Below are positions 51,514-60,825 of a stretch of DNA of 64,000 bases, piece by piece. Under the pieces are notes generated by a model. The model had not been told where the DNA came from and did not search any database. It saw only the letters and a list, made by a program, of their open reading frames with translations. Each line of letters starts with the position of its first letter. The first letter of the stretch is position 1. The stretch lies in the NCBI RefSeq assembly GCF_022568835.1, contig NZ_JAKZHV010000006.1, positions 124,001 to 188,000 on the forward strand, given 5' to 3'. Origin of the DNA: Arsenicicoccus piscis. Its GTDB lineage: Bacteria > Actinomycetota > Actinomycetes > Actinomycetales > Dermatophilaceae. The position numbers were made by a program, and so were the translations under genes.

Positions 51514-52173
51514 TCAGAGACCGGGCTGGTGGTCGCTGAACACGCGGTTGACGTAGAGCGCCACCGGCTTGTCGCCGAGCTGGACGGCGGTCGCGCTGGC
51601 CGTGTCGAGCACGAACGCACGGGCGTCACCGCGGAAGCCGACGCCCGTCTGCAGCAGCAGCTGACCGAAGTGCGGGTGGGTGACGACCGCCACGACGTCG
51701 TCCTGGTCGTGGGTGTCCTGCAGCTCGCCGATCAGCGCGCCCGCGCGGGCCGGTGCGTCGCTCTCGCGCTCGAACGAGCCGTCCCACGGCTCGCCGTCGG
51801 TGAGCGTGTCGGGCAGCTGGACACCCGGGCAGGCCTCGCGCATCTCCTCGGGCGTCAGGCCGGGGAAGGCCTGCCGCGTCGAGGTCGACCCGTGGATCTG
51901 GTAGAGCCCGCCCACACCGCCGAGGTCGGCGCGCCCCACGACGGGCACCCCGAGGGTCTCGGCGAGCGCCGACGCGGTCTGCAGCGACTTGCGGGTCAGG
52001 GCGGAGTACAGGTGCGTGATGCCCGCGTCGGCGAGCCCTGCGGCGAGCGCCGCCACCTCGAGCTCGCCCTCCTCGCTGAGCGCCGGGTCGGGGGTGCGGC
52101 CCACCCGGGACCCGGTCTCGGCGAAGAGCCGGTTGTTCTCGGACTGGCCGTGGCGGATGACGATGAGCTCCAT
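51514..52173 (-). CDS. Histidine phosphatase (phosphoglycerate mutase-like)
   Basis: This 219-residue protein starts LIVIRHGQSENNR, with Arg7 and the phospho-accepting His8, then LSEEGELEVAALAAGLADAG, HLYSALTRKSLQTASALAET and the second histidine in VVTHPHFGQLLL. It is of the broad histidine phosphatase family rather than a true glycolytic mutase. The substrate is unknown. It converges on the P450 gene with a 9-bp gap. Confidence 0.88.
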   Translation of the reverse strand: MELIVIRHGQSENNRLFAETGSRVGRTPDPALSEEGELEVAALAAGLADAGITHLYSALTRKSLQTASALAETLGVPVVGRADLGGVGGLYQIHGSTSTRQAFPGLTPEEMREACPGVQLPDTLTDGEPWDGSFERESDAPARAGALIGELQDTHDQDDVVAVVTHPHFGQLLLQTGVGFRGDARAFVLDTASATAVQLGDKPVALYVNRVFSDHQPGL

Positions 52174-52246
52174 GGGTCAACCTTCCCAGGTGCGTCGGAC
52201 GCCCGCGCGGCGGGGTCGGTCTACGGAACAAGGCCTGGTGCGAGGT

Positions 52247-54361
52247 CTACGAGGAGGAGAGGTGGGCCTTCGCGAGGTGGGCCGGGAGCGGCTCGTAGCG
52301 GAGCAGCTCGCGGGTGAACGATCCGGTGCCGTGCGACACCGAGCGCAGGTCGATGGCGTAGCGGGTGAGCTCCTGCGCCGGCACCTCGGCGTGGACGACG
52401 GTGCGGCCGGCGCCGGCGGGCTCGGTGCCGATGACCCGGCCCCGGCGCGTGCTGAGGTCACCCATGACCGCGCCCACGTAGTCGTCGGCCACCGCGATGT
52501 CCACGGCCTCGACCGGCTCGAGCAAGGTGACGGTCGACTCGGACGTGGCCTCCTTGAGCGCGAGCGCGCCCGCGGTCTGGAAGGCCATGTCGGAGGAGTC
52601 CACCGAGTGCGCCTTGCCGTCGACGAGGGTCACCCGGATGTCGACCATCGGGTAGCCCGCGAGGGTGCCCTTCTCCATCTGGGCCCGCACGCCCTTCTCG
52701 ACCGAGGGGATGAACTGGCGCGGCACCGAGCCACCGACGACCTTGTCGACGAACTCGAAGCCGGCACCGCGCTCGAGCGGCTCGATCTCGACATGGCAGA
52801 CGGCGAACTGGCCGTGGCCGCCGGACTGCTTGACGTGCCGGCCCTGCACCCTGACCGGGGCGACGAACGTCTCGCGCATCGCGACCCGCAGCGGCTCGGC
52901 CTCGACCGAGACGCCGTAGCGGTCCTTCAGCCGGGCCAGCAGCACGTCGACATGTGCCTGGCCCATCGTCCAGAGCACGACCTGGTGGGTCTCGGCGTTG
53001 TGCTCCATCCGCATGGTGACGTCCTCGGCGACCACGCGCTGCAGCGCCGCGGCGAGCTTGTCCTCGTCGGCCTTGGCGACCGGGTGGATGGCGACCGGCA
53101 GGAGCGGGTCGGGCAGCAGCCACGGCTCCACCACGACGGGAGTCTCCTTGCTGGACAAGGTGTCTCCGGTCTCGGCGTGCGCCAGCTTGGCCACGGTGAC
53201 GATGTCTCCGGCCACCGCGACCTTCTTGGGGCGGTTGTCGTCGCCGAGGGGCGCGGACAGCGATCCCACGCGCTCGTCGGAGTCGTGGTCGGGGTGGCCC
53301 TCGACGTCCTTGCCGGCGAACGTCGAGGGGTGGCCCGAGACGTGCACGACGTCGTCGGGACGCAGCGTGCCGTTGAAGACCCGGACGACGGAGACACGTC
53401 CGACGTAGGGGTCGGTCGCGGTCTTGACGACCTCGGCCACGAGTGGGCCGGACGGGTCGCCGTTGAGCGCCTCGGTCGGCTCGCCGTCGAGCGTCGTGAC
53501 CGCCCGCAGCTCGTGCCGGTCGGGCGTCGGGAAGCACTCGGTGAACAGCTCGAACAGCTCGGTCAGGCCCGCACCGGTGTGCGCCGAGATCGGGATCACC
53601 GGGAAGAAGGTGCCGGCGGCGACGGCCTTCTTGAGGTCCCCGATGACGACGTCGAGCTCGACCTGCTCGCCCTCGAGGTAGCGGTCCAGCAGAGTGTCGT
53701 CCTCGGACTCGGTGATGATCGCCTCCATCAGGGCCCCGCGAGCGTCCTCGATCGTCCCGCGCTGCTCCGGGGTCGCCTCGACGACGGCGAGCTCGTCGCC
53801 GCTGGAGTCGTAGACGTTCTGGCTGAGCAGCGCGAGCGTCGCGACGATCGTGGACCCGTCCTCGCCCGCCACCGGCAGGTAGAGCGGCTGGCAGTCCCCG
53901 AACGCCTCGCGGCAGCGCTCGAGCGTGTCCTCGAACGCGGTCCGACCGTTCTCGAGCTTGGTGACCACGATGCCGCGGGGCATCCCCACGACCTCGCACT
54001 CCTGCCACAGCTGGGCGGTCGCTGCGTCGATGCCGTCGGCCGAGGACACCACGAACAGGGCGGCGTCGGCGGCGCGCAGGCCCGCCCGCAGCTCGCCGAG
54101 GAAGTCCGCGTAGCCCGGGGTGTCGATCAGGTTGACCGTCGTGTCGCCGACCTGGAGGGCGGCGACCTGCAACCCGATCGAGCGCTCGTCGCCGTCGTCC
54201 TTGGGGCGGTAGCCGGGCACGGCCGCGGCCACGAGGTGCTCGAACAGGGTGGTCTTGCCGGCTCCGGAGTGGCCCACGAGCACGACGTTGCGGATCTGCG
54301 CGGGCGAGGTCGGGGCCGGTGCGGCAGTGGACGCGGCCCCCTTGCGGTCGTTGGCACTCAT
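52247..54361 (-). CDS. EF-G-like translational GTPase (FusA2 type)
   Basis: This 704-residue protein has the five domains of EF-G. The GTPase motifs differ from the canonical factor: G1 is GHSGAGKTT (usually AHIDAGKTT), G3 is DTPGYADF (usually DTPGHVDF), and the G4 position reads TKLEN rather than NKMD. The switch I region with RGITI is not visible. Such EF-G-like proteins are widespread in Actinobacteria beside a true EF-G and have an uncertain role. The later parts (VAMRETFVAPVRVQGRHVKQ, SGGHGQFAVCHVEIEPLE, and VMGDLSTRRGRVIGTEPAG) match domains III-V. The ATG is at 54361. Confidence 0.9.
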   Translation of the reverse strand: MSANDRKGAASTAAPAPTSPAQIRNVVLVGHSGAGKTTLFEHLVAAAVPGYRPKDDGDERSIGLQVAALQVGDTTVNLIDTPGYADFLGELRAGLRAADAALFVVSSADGIDAATAQLWQECEVVGMPRGIVVTKLENGRTAFEDTLERCREAFGDCQPLYLPVAGEDGSTIVATLALLSQNVYDSSGDELAVVEATPEQRGTIEDARGALMEAIITESEDDTLLDRYLEGEQVELDVVIGDLKKAVAAGTFFPVIPISAHTGAGLTELFELFTECFPTPDRHELRAVTTLDGEPTEALNGDPSGPLVAEVVKTATDPYVGRVSVVRVFNGTLRPDDVVHVSGHPSTFAGKDVEGHPDHDSDERVGSLSAPLGDDNRPKKVAVAGDIVTVAKLAHAETGDTLSSKETPVVVEPWLLPDPLLPVAIHPVAKADEDKLAAALQRVVAEDVTMRMEHNAETHQVVLWTMGQAHVDVLLARLKDRYGVSVEAEPLRVAMRETFVAPVRVQGRHVKQSGGHGQFAVCHVEIEPLERGAGFEFVDKVVGGSVPRQFIPSVEKGVRAQMEKGTLAGYPMVDIRVTLVDGKAHSVDSSDMAFQTAGALALKEATSESTVTLLEPVEAVDIAVADDYVGAVMGDLSTRRGRVIGTEPAGAGRTVVHAEVPAQELTRYAIDLRSVSHGTGSFTRELLRYEPLPAHLAKAHLSSS

Positions 54362-54519
54362 AGGGTCAGCCAACACCCACCCCTTGCGGCTCACAACCGC
54401 GGCCCCCTGGTTGGCGCTGCTTGCCGGTGCCGACCTGGGGCTGCCTGCCCGTGCCGGCCTGGGGCTGCGCGGAGCGCCGTTCCGCGATCGGTGCTGGGTA
54501 TGGGTACCGTTGAGCCACC

Positions 54520-55128
54520 ATGCTGGACCGCTTCCGTGCCCTCGCCACCCGCGTCTTCACCCCCCTCGCCAAGCTGCTGCTGTCGTGGGGGGTCTCGCCG
54601 GACACCGTCACCGTGCTCGGCACCCTCGGCGTGTGCGTGGGTGCCCTCGGGTTCTACCCCAACCACCACTTCCTCGCCGGCACCCTGATCATCGCCGTGT
54701 TCGTCTTCTCGGACACGCTCGACGGGATCATGGCGCGCGCCGCGGGCAAGAGCTCGTCGTGGGGCGCCTTCCTGGACTCCACGCTCGACCGCATCGGCGA
54801 CGCCGCGATCTTCGGTGGTCTGCTCCTCTACTACGCCAAGGTCCAGAACCACCTGATGGTCAACCTCACCCTCGCCTGCCTCGTGCTCGGGATGCTCGTG
54901 TCCTACGCGCGGGCGCGCGCCGAGGGGCTCGGCATGACGGCCAACGTCGGCATCGCCGAGCGGGCGGACCGGTTGGTCGCTGTGCTCGTCGCCACCGGGC
55001 TCGTCGGCATGGGCGTCCCCGAGGTGCTGCTCACGGTCGTGCTCGCGGTGCTGGCCGTGGCGTCCCTTGTCACCGTCGTGCAGCGCATCGTCTTTGTGCG
55101 GCGACAGGCGCTCAGGCCCGCGGCGTGA
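54520..55128 (+). CDS. pgsA: Phosphatidylinositol phosphate synthase
   Basis: This 202-residue CDP-alcohol phosphotransferase has the full motif D-x2-D-G-x2-A-R-x8-G-x3-D-x3-D, seen in DTLDGIMAR and SSSWGAFLDSTLDR. About six transmembrane helices follow the family plan. In Actinobacteria the enzyme at this place joins CDP-diacylglycerol and inositol phosphate, the first lipid step toward phosphatidylinositol mannosides. Its stop overlaps the patA start (GTGA at 55125), and pimA follows, giving the conserved pgsA-patA-pimA order. Confidence 0.92.
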   Translation: MLDRFRALATRVFTPLAKLLLSWGVSPDTVTVLGTLGVCVGALGFYPNHHFLAGTLIIAVFVFSDTLDGIMARAAGKSSSWGAFLDSTLDRIGDAAIFGGLLLYYAKVQNHLMVNLTLACLVLGMLVSYARARAEGLGMTANVGIAERADRLVAVLVATGLVGMGVPEVLLTVVLAVLAVASLVTVVQRIVFVRRQALRPAA

Positions 55129-56021
55129 AGGACGCGCTGACCACCGCCGGCTTCCGCGCCGCCTGGCGGCTGGTGCGCCTGCTGCCGCCGCGCCTCGCCT
55201 ACGGCCTGTTCGACCTGGTCGCCGACCGGACCGTCGCTGCCGGCAGCAAGGACTCGCGCCAGCTGCGTGCGAACTACGCCCGGCTGCACCCGCAGCTCCC
55301 CGAGGCCGAGCTCGACGCCCTCGTGCGCGCCGGTTTGCGTTCCTACCTGCGCTACTGGTGCGACGCGTTCCGGCTGCCCGACCTGCGCCCCGAGCAGATC
55401 CGCGACAGCGTGCTGCCGCTCGGCGACGCCGGACCGCGCGCCGCCCTGGCGCAGGGGCGAGGCGTCGTCATGTTCCTCGGGCACCTGGGCAGCTGGGATC
55501 TTGCGGGCGCCTGGTCCACCCTCGAGCTGGCCCCGGTCACGACGGTCGCCGAGCGCCTGCGGCCGGAGGAGCTCTACGACGCGTTCGTGGGGTTCCGCGA
55601 GGCCCTCGGGATGCGGATCCTGCCGCTCACCGGTGGCGAGCCGCCCTTCGCCGAGCTGGTGCGGGTGCTGTCCGACGGCGGGTTCGTGCCGCTGCTCGCC
55701 GACCGCGACCTCACCAGCAGCGGCGTCACCGTCACGCTCGCCGGGCAGCAGGCGCAGGTCGCCGCCGGCCCGGCCGCGCTGGCCCTCGCGAGCGGCGCCG
55801 CGCTCTACCCGGTGTCCATCACGTACCGACCGCGGCTGGCGCCGGGAGGCACCGGCAGCGGCTACGACCTGGTCGTGGAGTGGCACGACGAGGTGGTGCC
55901 GGCCGACGGTGACGGGGTCGCCGACCTGACCCAGCGCTGCGTGGACGCCCTCGCGCCGACCCTGCTCGGGCGCACCGAGGAGTGGCACATGATGCAGCGC
56001 GTCTTCGTCGACCCGTCGTGA
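55125..56021 (+). CDS. patA: Phosphatidylinositol mannoside acyltransferase
   Basis: This 298-residue enzyme of the LpxL/HtrB-like acyltransferase superfamily acylates mannose of phosphatidylinositol mannosides at the cytosolic membrane face. The catalytic HxxxxD is seen in FLGHLGSWDLAGAW, and VPLLADRDLTSSGVTVTLAG is the typical downstream motif. The GTG at 55125 overlaps pgsA. The 13-bp gap to pimA supports an operon. Confidence 0.9.
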   Translation: MKDALTTAGFRAAWRLVRLLPPRLAYGLFDLVADRTVAAGSKDSRQLRANYARLHPQLPEAELDALVRAGLRSYLRYWCDAFRLPDLRPEQIRDSVLPLGDAGPRAALAQGRGVVMFLGHLGSWDLAGAWSTLELAPVTTVAERLRPEELYDAFVGFREALGMRILPLTGGEPPFAELVRVLSDGGFVPLLADRDLTSSGVTVTLAGQQAQVAAGPAALALASGAALYPVSITYRPRLAPGGTGSGYDLVVEWHDEVVPADGDGVADLTQRCVDALAPTLLGRTEEWHMMQRVFVDPS

Positions 56022-56034
56022 GCGGGAGGGCCCG

Positions 56035-57246
56035 ATGAGCCTGCGGGCGCTGCGGATCGGGATCGTGTGCCCCTACTCGTTCGACGTGCCGGGGGGAGTG
56101 CAGCTGCACGTGCGCGACCTGGCCGAGTGGCTGATCGACCAGGGGCACGACGTGAGCGTGCTGGCCCCCGCGTCGCCGGACACTCCGGTGCCGGACTACG
56201 TCGTGAGCACGGGGTCGGCGGTGCCGGTGCGCTACAACGGCTCGGTGGCTCGGCTCAGCTTCGGCGCCGTCGTCAATGCGCGCGTGATCCGTTGGCTGGA
56301 GAGCGATTTCGACGTCGTGCACCTGCACGAGCCGCTCACGCCCAGCATCTCGCTGCTGGCGCTGCGGGCCGCCACGTGCCCCGTCGTCGCGACCTTCCAC
56401 AGCGCGATGCAGCGCTCGCGGCCGCTGGAGGCGCTGAGCCCCGTCTTCCGCCCCTCGCTCGAGCGGGTGTCCGGTCGGATCGCGGTGTCGCCCGCCGCGC
56501 ACGAGACGGCTCGGTGGAACTCCGGCACCGACCCTGTGGTCATCCCGAACGGCGTGTTCGTCGACCGGATCGCCGCCGTCGGGCCCGACCCGCGCTGGGC
56601 CGGGACACCGTCGCGGCCGACGATCTCCTTCCTCGGGCGCATGCAGGAGCCGCGCAAGGGGCTGCCCGTGCTGCTGGACGCGCTCCCCGCCATCCTCGAG
56701 GCCTGCCCGCGGGCCCGCCTGCTGCTGGCCGGGCCCGGTGACGGCGCCGAGGTGCTCTCGGCGGTGGCTCCCGAGCACCGGCACGCGGTAGAGATCCTCG
56801 GGACCGTCTCGGACGAGGAGAAGGCCGGGCTGCTCGCCGGCTCCGACGTCTACGTCGCGCCGAACACCGGTGGAGAGAGCTTCGGGATCATCCTGGTCGA
56901 GGGGATGGCGGCCGGGGCGCCGGTCGTGGCGAGCGACCTCGAGGCCTTCGCCAGGGTGCTGGACGACGGCCGCGCGGGTCGGCTCTTCGCCTGCGGGGAC
57001 GCCGACGACCTGGCCCGGGTCGTGATCGGGCTGGTCGGTGACGCGTCGGCGCGCGAGGCGCTGCGGGCTGCGGGGCGGCGCCGTGCCCGCGAGTACGACT
57101 GGTCGGTCGTGGGGGAGCAGGTGCTGGCGGTCTATGAGACCGCGGTGCTCGCCGCCGCCCCGGTCGAGAGCGGGCCGCTGACGCTGCGGTTCGAGGCCTG
57201 GCGTGATCGGGTGCGTCGTCGGGTCCGGAGGGGGGCGGGTCGGTGA
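56035..57246 (+). CDS. pimA: Phosphatidylinositol mannosyltransferase
   Basis: PimA adds the first mannose from GDP-mannose to phosphatidylinositol. The 403-residue GT4 enzyme begins IGIVCPYSFDVPGGVQLHVR, the family start with the Gly-Gly loop, and has DVVHLHEPLTPSISLLAL, the donor-site ISFLGRMQEPRKGLPVLLDA and the EX7E motif in GGESFGIILVEGMAAGAPVV. The C-terminal 20 residues are strongly basic (DRVRRRVRRGAGR), useful for membrane association. It follows patA by 13 bp. Confidence 0.95.
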   Translation: MSLRALRIGIVCPYSFDVPGGVQLHVRDLAEWLIDQGHDVSVLAPASPDTPVPDYVVSTGSAVPVRYNGSVARLSFGAVVNARVIRWLESDFDVVHLHEPLTPSISLLALRAATCPVVATFHSAMQRSRPLEALSPVFRPSLERVSGRIAVSPAAHETARWNSGTDPVVIPNGVFVDRIAAVGPDPRWAGTPSRPTISFLGRMQEPRKGLPVLLDALPAILEACPRARLLLAGPGDGAEVLSAVAPEHRHAVEILGTVSDEEKAGLLAGSDVYVAPNTGGESFGIILVEGMAAGAPVVASDLEAFARVLDDGRAGRLFACGDADDLARVVIGLVGDASAREALRAAGRRRAREYDWSVVGEQVLAVYETAVLAAAPVESGPLTLRFEAWRDRVRRRVRRGAGR

Positions 57247-57860
57247 TGGGTGGCGTGGTTCTGGCTGACGTGGTGGGTGGCGCCTCCGCCGGCTCGCTGG
57301 TGCTGGCCGGTGACCTGGGCCTCCCGGACGTGCCGCTGCGCTACGTCGTGCTGGTCGTGGCGCTGGTGCTGCTGGCGTGGCGCCTGACCTACACCGCGGC
57401 CCGGCTGGACCGGCTGCACGCCCGCATCGAGGGGGCGCTCACCGCGCTGGACGCACAGCTGGTGCGCCGCGCCGAGTGCGCCCTGGAGCTGGCGGCCGCT
57501 GCGGTCGTCGACCCCGCGTCGTCGCTCATCCTCGCGTCGGCGGCCACCGACGCGCTCGCCGCCGAGGACGAGCACTCCGCCGGGCGGCTGGAGATCGAGA
57601 ACGTCCTCACCGAGACCATCGACGTCGCCCTGACGCCGGAGGTCGTGGCGGCCGTCCGCGCCGAGGGCGGGGCACCCGCCGAGCTGGTCGAGCGGTTGGC
57701 CGCGGCCGGTCTACGGGTGCAGCTGGCGTTGCGGATGCACGACGACGCCATCGCCGACTGCCTGCGGGTGCGACGCAAGCCGCTGGTGCGGCTGTTTCAC
57801 CTCGCCGGGCACACCGACCTGCCCCAGCCCGTCCCGCTCGACGCTCCGCAGCGGCTCTGA
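57243..57860 (+). CDS. LemA-like membrane protein downstream of pimA
   Basis: The GTG at 57243 overlaps the pimA stop; an ATG follows directly. The 205-residue protein has one N-terminal transmembrane helix (LRYVVLVVALVLLAWRLTY), then a helical domain starting LDRLHARIEGALTALDAQLV, resembling the LemA pattern in which helices follow a single anchor. The C-terminal part (DDAIADCLRVRRKPLVRLFH) is conserved-looking, but I do not know its role. Its position suggests a link with phosphatidylinositol mannoside synthesis, which is inference. Confidence 0.65.
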   Translation: MMGGVVLADVVGGASAGSLVLAGDLGLPDVPLRYVVLVVALVLLAWRLTYTAARLDRLHARIEGALTALDAQLVRRAECALELAAAAVVDPASSLILASAATDALAAEDEHSAGRLEIENVLTETIDVALTPEVVAAVRAEGGAPAELVERLAAAGLRVQLALRMHDDAIADCLRVRRKPLVRLFHLAGHTDLPQPVPLDAPQRL

Positions 57861-57913
57861 CGCGGGTGCTGGTGCAGCCCTGACGGCCCCGTCGGGTGGT
57901 GGACGGGTGACCG

Positions 57914-57978
57914 TTCGGACGGATTCACGCCTCGAAACCGGCGATTGGACCGTTCCAACCGCGATGAATCAGTCCGAA
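57914..57978 (+). ncRNA. Candidate three-way-junction RNA upstream of pdxS
   Basis: A 14-bp closing stem (57914-57927 with 57965-57978, one mismatch) encloses two hairpins: CGCC/GGCG (57928-57931 and 57940-57943) and TTGGA/TCCAA (57945-57949 and 57954-57958, loop CCGT). The compact fold lies in the 262-bp gap 57861-58122 between the pim genes and pdxS. I do not recognise a known riboswitch. It could be a leader element, a small RNA, or a complex terminator. Confidence 0.5.
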
Positions 57979-58122
57979 GCGCACGCCTGGCGGCAGCGCG
58001 GGGCCCCTGAGCGAGGGCCGAACGTGCGTGCTGAGGTGGTCTCGCGGAGCCGTAGCATGGGCAGGCACCGGGCCGCCCCAGCCGGCCAGCCCACCGATCG
58101 CCACAGAAGGTAGCCCCAGCGC

Positions 58123-59067
58123 ATGACCAGCGACACCAGCCAGCCCCGCGAGACCCCCGCGACGACGTCCCAGCAGCCCGCCGAGCGCGCCGTCGGCGGG
58201 GCGCGGGTCAAGCGCGGCATGGCCGAGATGCTCAAGGGCGGCGTCATCATGGACGTCGTCACGCCCGAGCAGGCCAAGATCGCCGAGGACGCCGGAGCGG
58301 TGGCCGTGATGGCGCTCGAGCGGGTGCCCGCCGACATCCGCGCGCAGGGCGGGGTGTCGCGGATGAGCGACCCCGACATGATCGACGGCATCATCGAGGC
58401 CGTCTCGATCCCGGTGATGGCCAAGGCCCGGATCGGCCACTTCGTCGAGGCCCAGGTGCTGCAGTCGCTCGGGGTGGACTACATCGACGAGTCCGAGGTG
58501 CTGACGCCGGCGGACTACGAGAACCACATCGACAAGTTCGCGTTCACCGTGCCGTTCGTGTGTGGCGCCACCAACCTCGGCGAGGCGCTGCGCCGGATCA
58601 CCGAGGGCGCCGCCATGATCCGGTCCAAGGGCGAGGCCGGCACCGGTGACGTCTCCAACGCGACCACGCACATGCGCCAGATCCGCCAGCAGATCCGCCG
58701 GCTCACCTCGCTCCCCGAGGACGAGCTCTACGTCGCGGCGAAGGAGCTGCAGGCTCCCTACGACCTGGTCTGCGAGGTCGCGCGCACCGGCAAGCTGCCG
58801 GTCGTGCTGTTCACCGCGGGTGGCATCGCGACCCCGGCGGACGCGGCGATGATGATGCAGCTCGGCGCCGAGGGCGTCTTCGTGGGTTCCGGGATCTTCA
58901 AGTCCGGCAACCCGGCCCAGCGGGCCGAGGCGATCGTCAAGGCCACCACGTTCTACGACGACCCGTCGGTGATCGCCGAGGTCTCCCGCGGCCTCGGTGA
59001 GGCGATGGTCGGCATCAACGTCGCCGACATCCCCGTCCCGCACCGGCTCGCCGAGCGCGGCTGGTAG
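58123..59067 (+). CDS. pdxS: Pyridoxal 5'-phosphate synthase, PdxS subunit
   Basis: PdxS makes PLP from ribose 5-phosphate, glyceraldehyde 3-phosphate and ammonia from PdxT. The 314-residue protein is full length after a 24-residue Ser/Thr/Pro-rich start: [60 protein letters not shown] with a catalytic lysine, [12 protein letters not shown] and the late [20 protein letters not shown]. Partner pdxT is at 62102 in opposite orientation, 3 kb away, which is not the usual order. Confidence 0.96.
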   Translation: MTSDTSQPRETPATTSQQPAERAVGGARVKRGMAEMLKGGVIMDVVTPEQAKIAEDAGAVAVMALERVPADIRAQGGVSRMSDPDMIDGIIEAVSIPVMAKARIGHFVEAQVLQSLGVDYIDESEVLTPADYENHIDKFAFTVPFVCGATNLGEALRRITEGAAMIRSKGEAGTGDVSNATTHMRQIRQQIRRLTSLPEDELYVAAKELQAPYDLVCEVARTGKLPVVLFTAGGIATPADAAMMMQLGAEGVFVGSGIFKSGNPAQRAEAIVKATTFYDDPSVIAEVSRGLGEAMVGINVADIPVPHRLAERGW

Positions 59068-59094
59068 ACCCGGCCCACTCGAGGGGCCGTCGGC

Positions 59095-59442
59095 CTACTT
59101 CGTCTGGTTGGGGTGGCTCGTGTGCACCTGCTCCAGGTACACGGTCCTTCCGTCGACATAGAACCAGATCCGCGCCGTGCCCTTCGCTGCCGGCTTGTGC
59201 TGCCAGCGCTCGTGCGTCTTCCCGCCGCGCTGGATCGCGCCGAGCTCGCCCTTGAGACGATAGGTGGTTGTGGTTGTCGTCAGAGGGGTGCTTATCAGGA
59301 AGTCCCAGGTCTCCGTCATGGCGTTGCGGATGGTCGCGACGAGGTCACGCCAGCCGGTCAGTGCTTCGGCGGTAGCGAAACGGATCTCGTACTCGATCTT
59401 CTTCGGCGGGCGGGGGACCAGGTCTCCCTTCTTGGCGGGCAC
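59095..59442 (-). CDS. RelE-like/phage-derived Gp49-type toxin
   Basis: This 115-residue basic protein starts at the GTG at 59442, two bases after the stop of the upstream gene. The core IEYEIRFATAEALTGWRDLV, YRLKGELGAIQRGGKTHERW and IWFYVDGRTVYLEQVHTSHP follows the pattern of RelE-like cytotoxic proteins with the ending that contacts RNA (W-Y-V-D, then H-T-x-H-P). It forms a toxin-antitoxin pair with 59445-59705. The pair lies between pdxS and pdxT. Confidence 0.72.
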   Translation of the reverse strand: MPAKKGDLVPRPPKKIEYEIRFATAEALTGWRDLVATIRNAMTETWDFLISTPLTTTTTTYRLKGELGAIQRGGKTHERWQHKPAAKGTARIWFYVDGRTVYLEQVHTSHPNQTK

Positions 59443-59444
59443 GG

Positions 59445-59705
59445 TCAGGGACGCTCCACGACTCCTGCGGGATGGTCGTCGCCCAGCCACGCGACGTCGA
59501 CACGACCCAACCCTGCGGCGACGGCCGCTGCGGTCTCCTGCCAGGACGTCAGCTCGGCGATCGCGAGCTGCGGCTGTCCGGTCGAGAACGAGGCGCGTGC
59601 TGCATCGATGAGGTCAAGCGCGCAGGTCTGTCGGTCCGCGGGGGAGAGCGCCAGCATCCCCCTGATCGCCGAGTTCGTCGGGGGCGAGCAGGTGGCCGCT
59701 GCCAC
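59445..59705 (-). CDS. Probable antitoxin upstream of RelE-like toxin
   Basis: This 86-residue protein ends two bases before the toxin start. The segment LALSPADRQTCALDLIDAAR and ELTSWQETAAAVAAGLG are helical; a short acidic tail (DVAWLGDDHP) could fill the toxin groove. No clear DNA-binding motif is seen. The GTG at 59705 is used; an ATG at 59657 after AGGGGG is possible and would give 70 residues. Confidence 0.55.
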   Translation of the reverse strand: MAAATCSPPTNSAIRGMLALSPADRQTCALDLIDAARASFSTGQPQLAIAELTSWQETAAAVAAGLGRVDVAWLGDDHPAGVVERP

Positions 59706-59769
59706 GCTGGCGGGTGGCTTCGCCCAAAAGGTGCATCACGCTGAGTAGCCATCGGCTACGGTCGGTTCC

Positions 59770-60768
59770 ATGAGTCTTGCCCTCACCCGTGTGGCTGCCC
59801 TCGCCGACCGCTCGAGCGTCGCCGCGTGGTGCGACGAGCAGGGGGTGCCGGCGTTCGTGGCGACGGGGAGGTACGGCTGGGTGTTGCTCGACGTCCCGGT
59901 CCACGCCGACGGCCCGGCGGCCGGTCTGATCCCGACGACCGGGCCCGTCCGCGAGCTGCCCGAGCTGGTGCAGGCGCTCGCCGGGATCGGGCTGCGTGCC
60001 TACGGCTTCGCACCGGAGGGCATCGTGTCGTGCGTCAGCGGTGGGCCGCCGACCGTCGACACCAGTGGTGGTCCGGTGGACCCGGACGTGCCGCGGGCGC
60101 TCTACGCACCGCAGGCGCGGCTGCAGCCACCGTCGGCGCGCCAGGTCGTGGTCGCGCCCGACGTCGACGTCGACGTGGTGCGCCGGCTGGGGGTCGATGG
60201 GGCGGTCTACGCGGTGCGGCGGGGGACCAGCGTGCTGGCCGCCACGGAGGGCGACGCCCTGCCGCTCGCTGCCGAGCTGTCCCGCACGGCTCCGCGCGGT
60301 GTCGTCGCGCTCGCGACCGACGGGGAGCAGCTCGGCGCGATGGTCTTCGTGGACGGGTCGGCCGTCACGGCCCAGACCTGGAACGTCGACGGGGGACTGG
60401 CCGGCCTGGCTCGCCTCCCCGACGGAGTAGACCGTGCCCTCCTCGAGGACCTGCTCACCGCCCCGGACGCGGACCACGGCGTGCTGCTGCGCCTGGCCGG
60501 CCGGGACGAGGGCCCCGCCGCGGAGCAGGAGCTCACCGGGCTGCTGCACGCCCGGGGCAACCCCGAGCAGCTGCTCGGTCGGCTCTGCGGCACGCTGCGC
60601 CTGGCCGACCCCGACCTCGTCGTCGGCCACCTGTTCGACCGCCGCCTCGTGGAGCACGAGCGGGACGCCGTCGAGCACACCCGCTCTGCTGCCGGTCGCC
60701 TGTGGGGTCGGTTGCGCGGAGGCTCGCGGTCCGTGCCGCAGACCCACCCGGTGACCCACCGCTCCTGA
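59770..60768 (+). CDS. Unknown protein of actinobacterial type
   Basis: The ATG at 59770 starts a 332-residue soluble protein, rich in Ala, Val, Leu and Asp. Segments such as VAAWCDEQGVPAFVATGRYG, RGVVALATDGEQLGAMVFVD and LDRLCGTLR-like GRLCGTLRLADPDLVVGHLF suggest alpha/beta folding, ending with a basic tail. I see no signal peptide, transmembrane helix or catalytic motif and do not recognise the family. It lies between the toxin-antitoxin pair (divergent) and the antiporter. Confidence 0.6.
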   Translation: MSLALTRVAALADRSSVAAWCDEQGVPAFVATGRYGWVLLDVPVHADGPAAGLIPTTGPVRELPELVQALAGIGLRAYGFAPEGIVSCVSGGPPTVDTSGGPVDPDVPRALYAPQARLQPPSARQVVVAPDVDVDVVRRLGVDGAVYAVRRGTSVLAATEGDALPLAAELSRTAPRGVVALATDGEQLGAMVFVDGSAVTAQTWNVDGGLAGLARLPDGVDRALLEDLLTAPDADHGVLLRLAGRDEGPAAEQELTGLLHARGNPEQLLGRLCGTLRLADPDLVVGHLFDRRLVEHERDAVEHTRSAAGRLWGRLRGGSRSVPQTHPVTHRS

Positions 60769-60825
60769 TCCGAATCAGCCTCAGGAATCGTCGAACTGGC
60801 CCCCGGAGGCGCACCATGGGTCCTT

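Noticed and set aside
51989..54688. 899-codon plus-strand frame across the EF-G-like gene
   Set aside because: It is a shadow of the GC-rich GTPase gene, which has all five EF-G domains.
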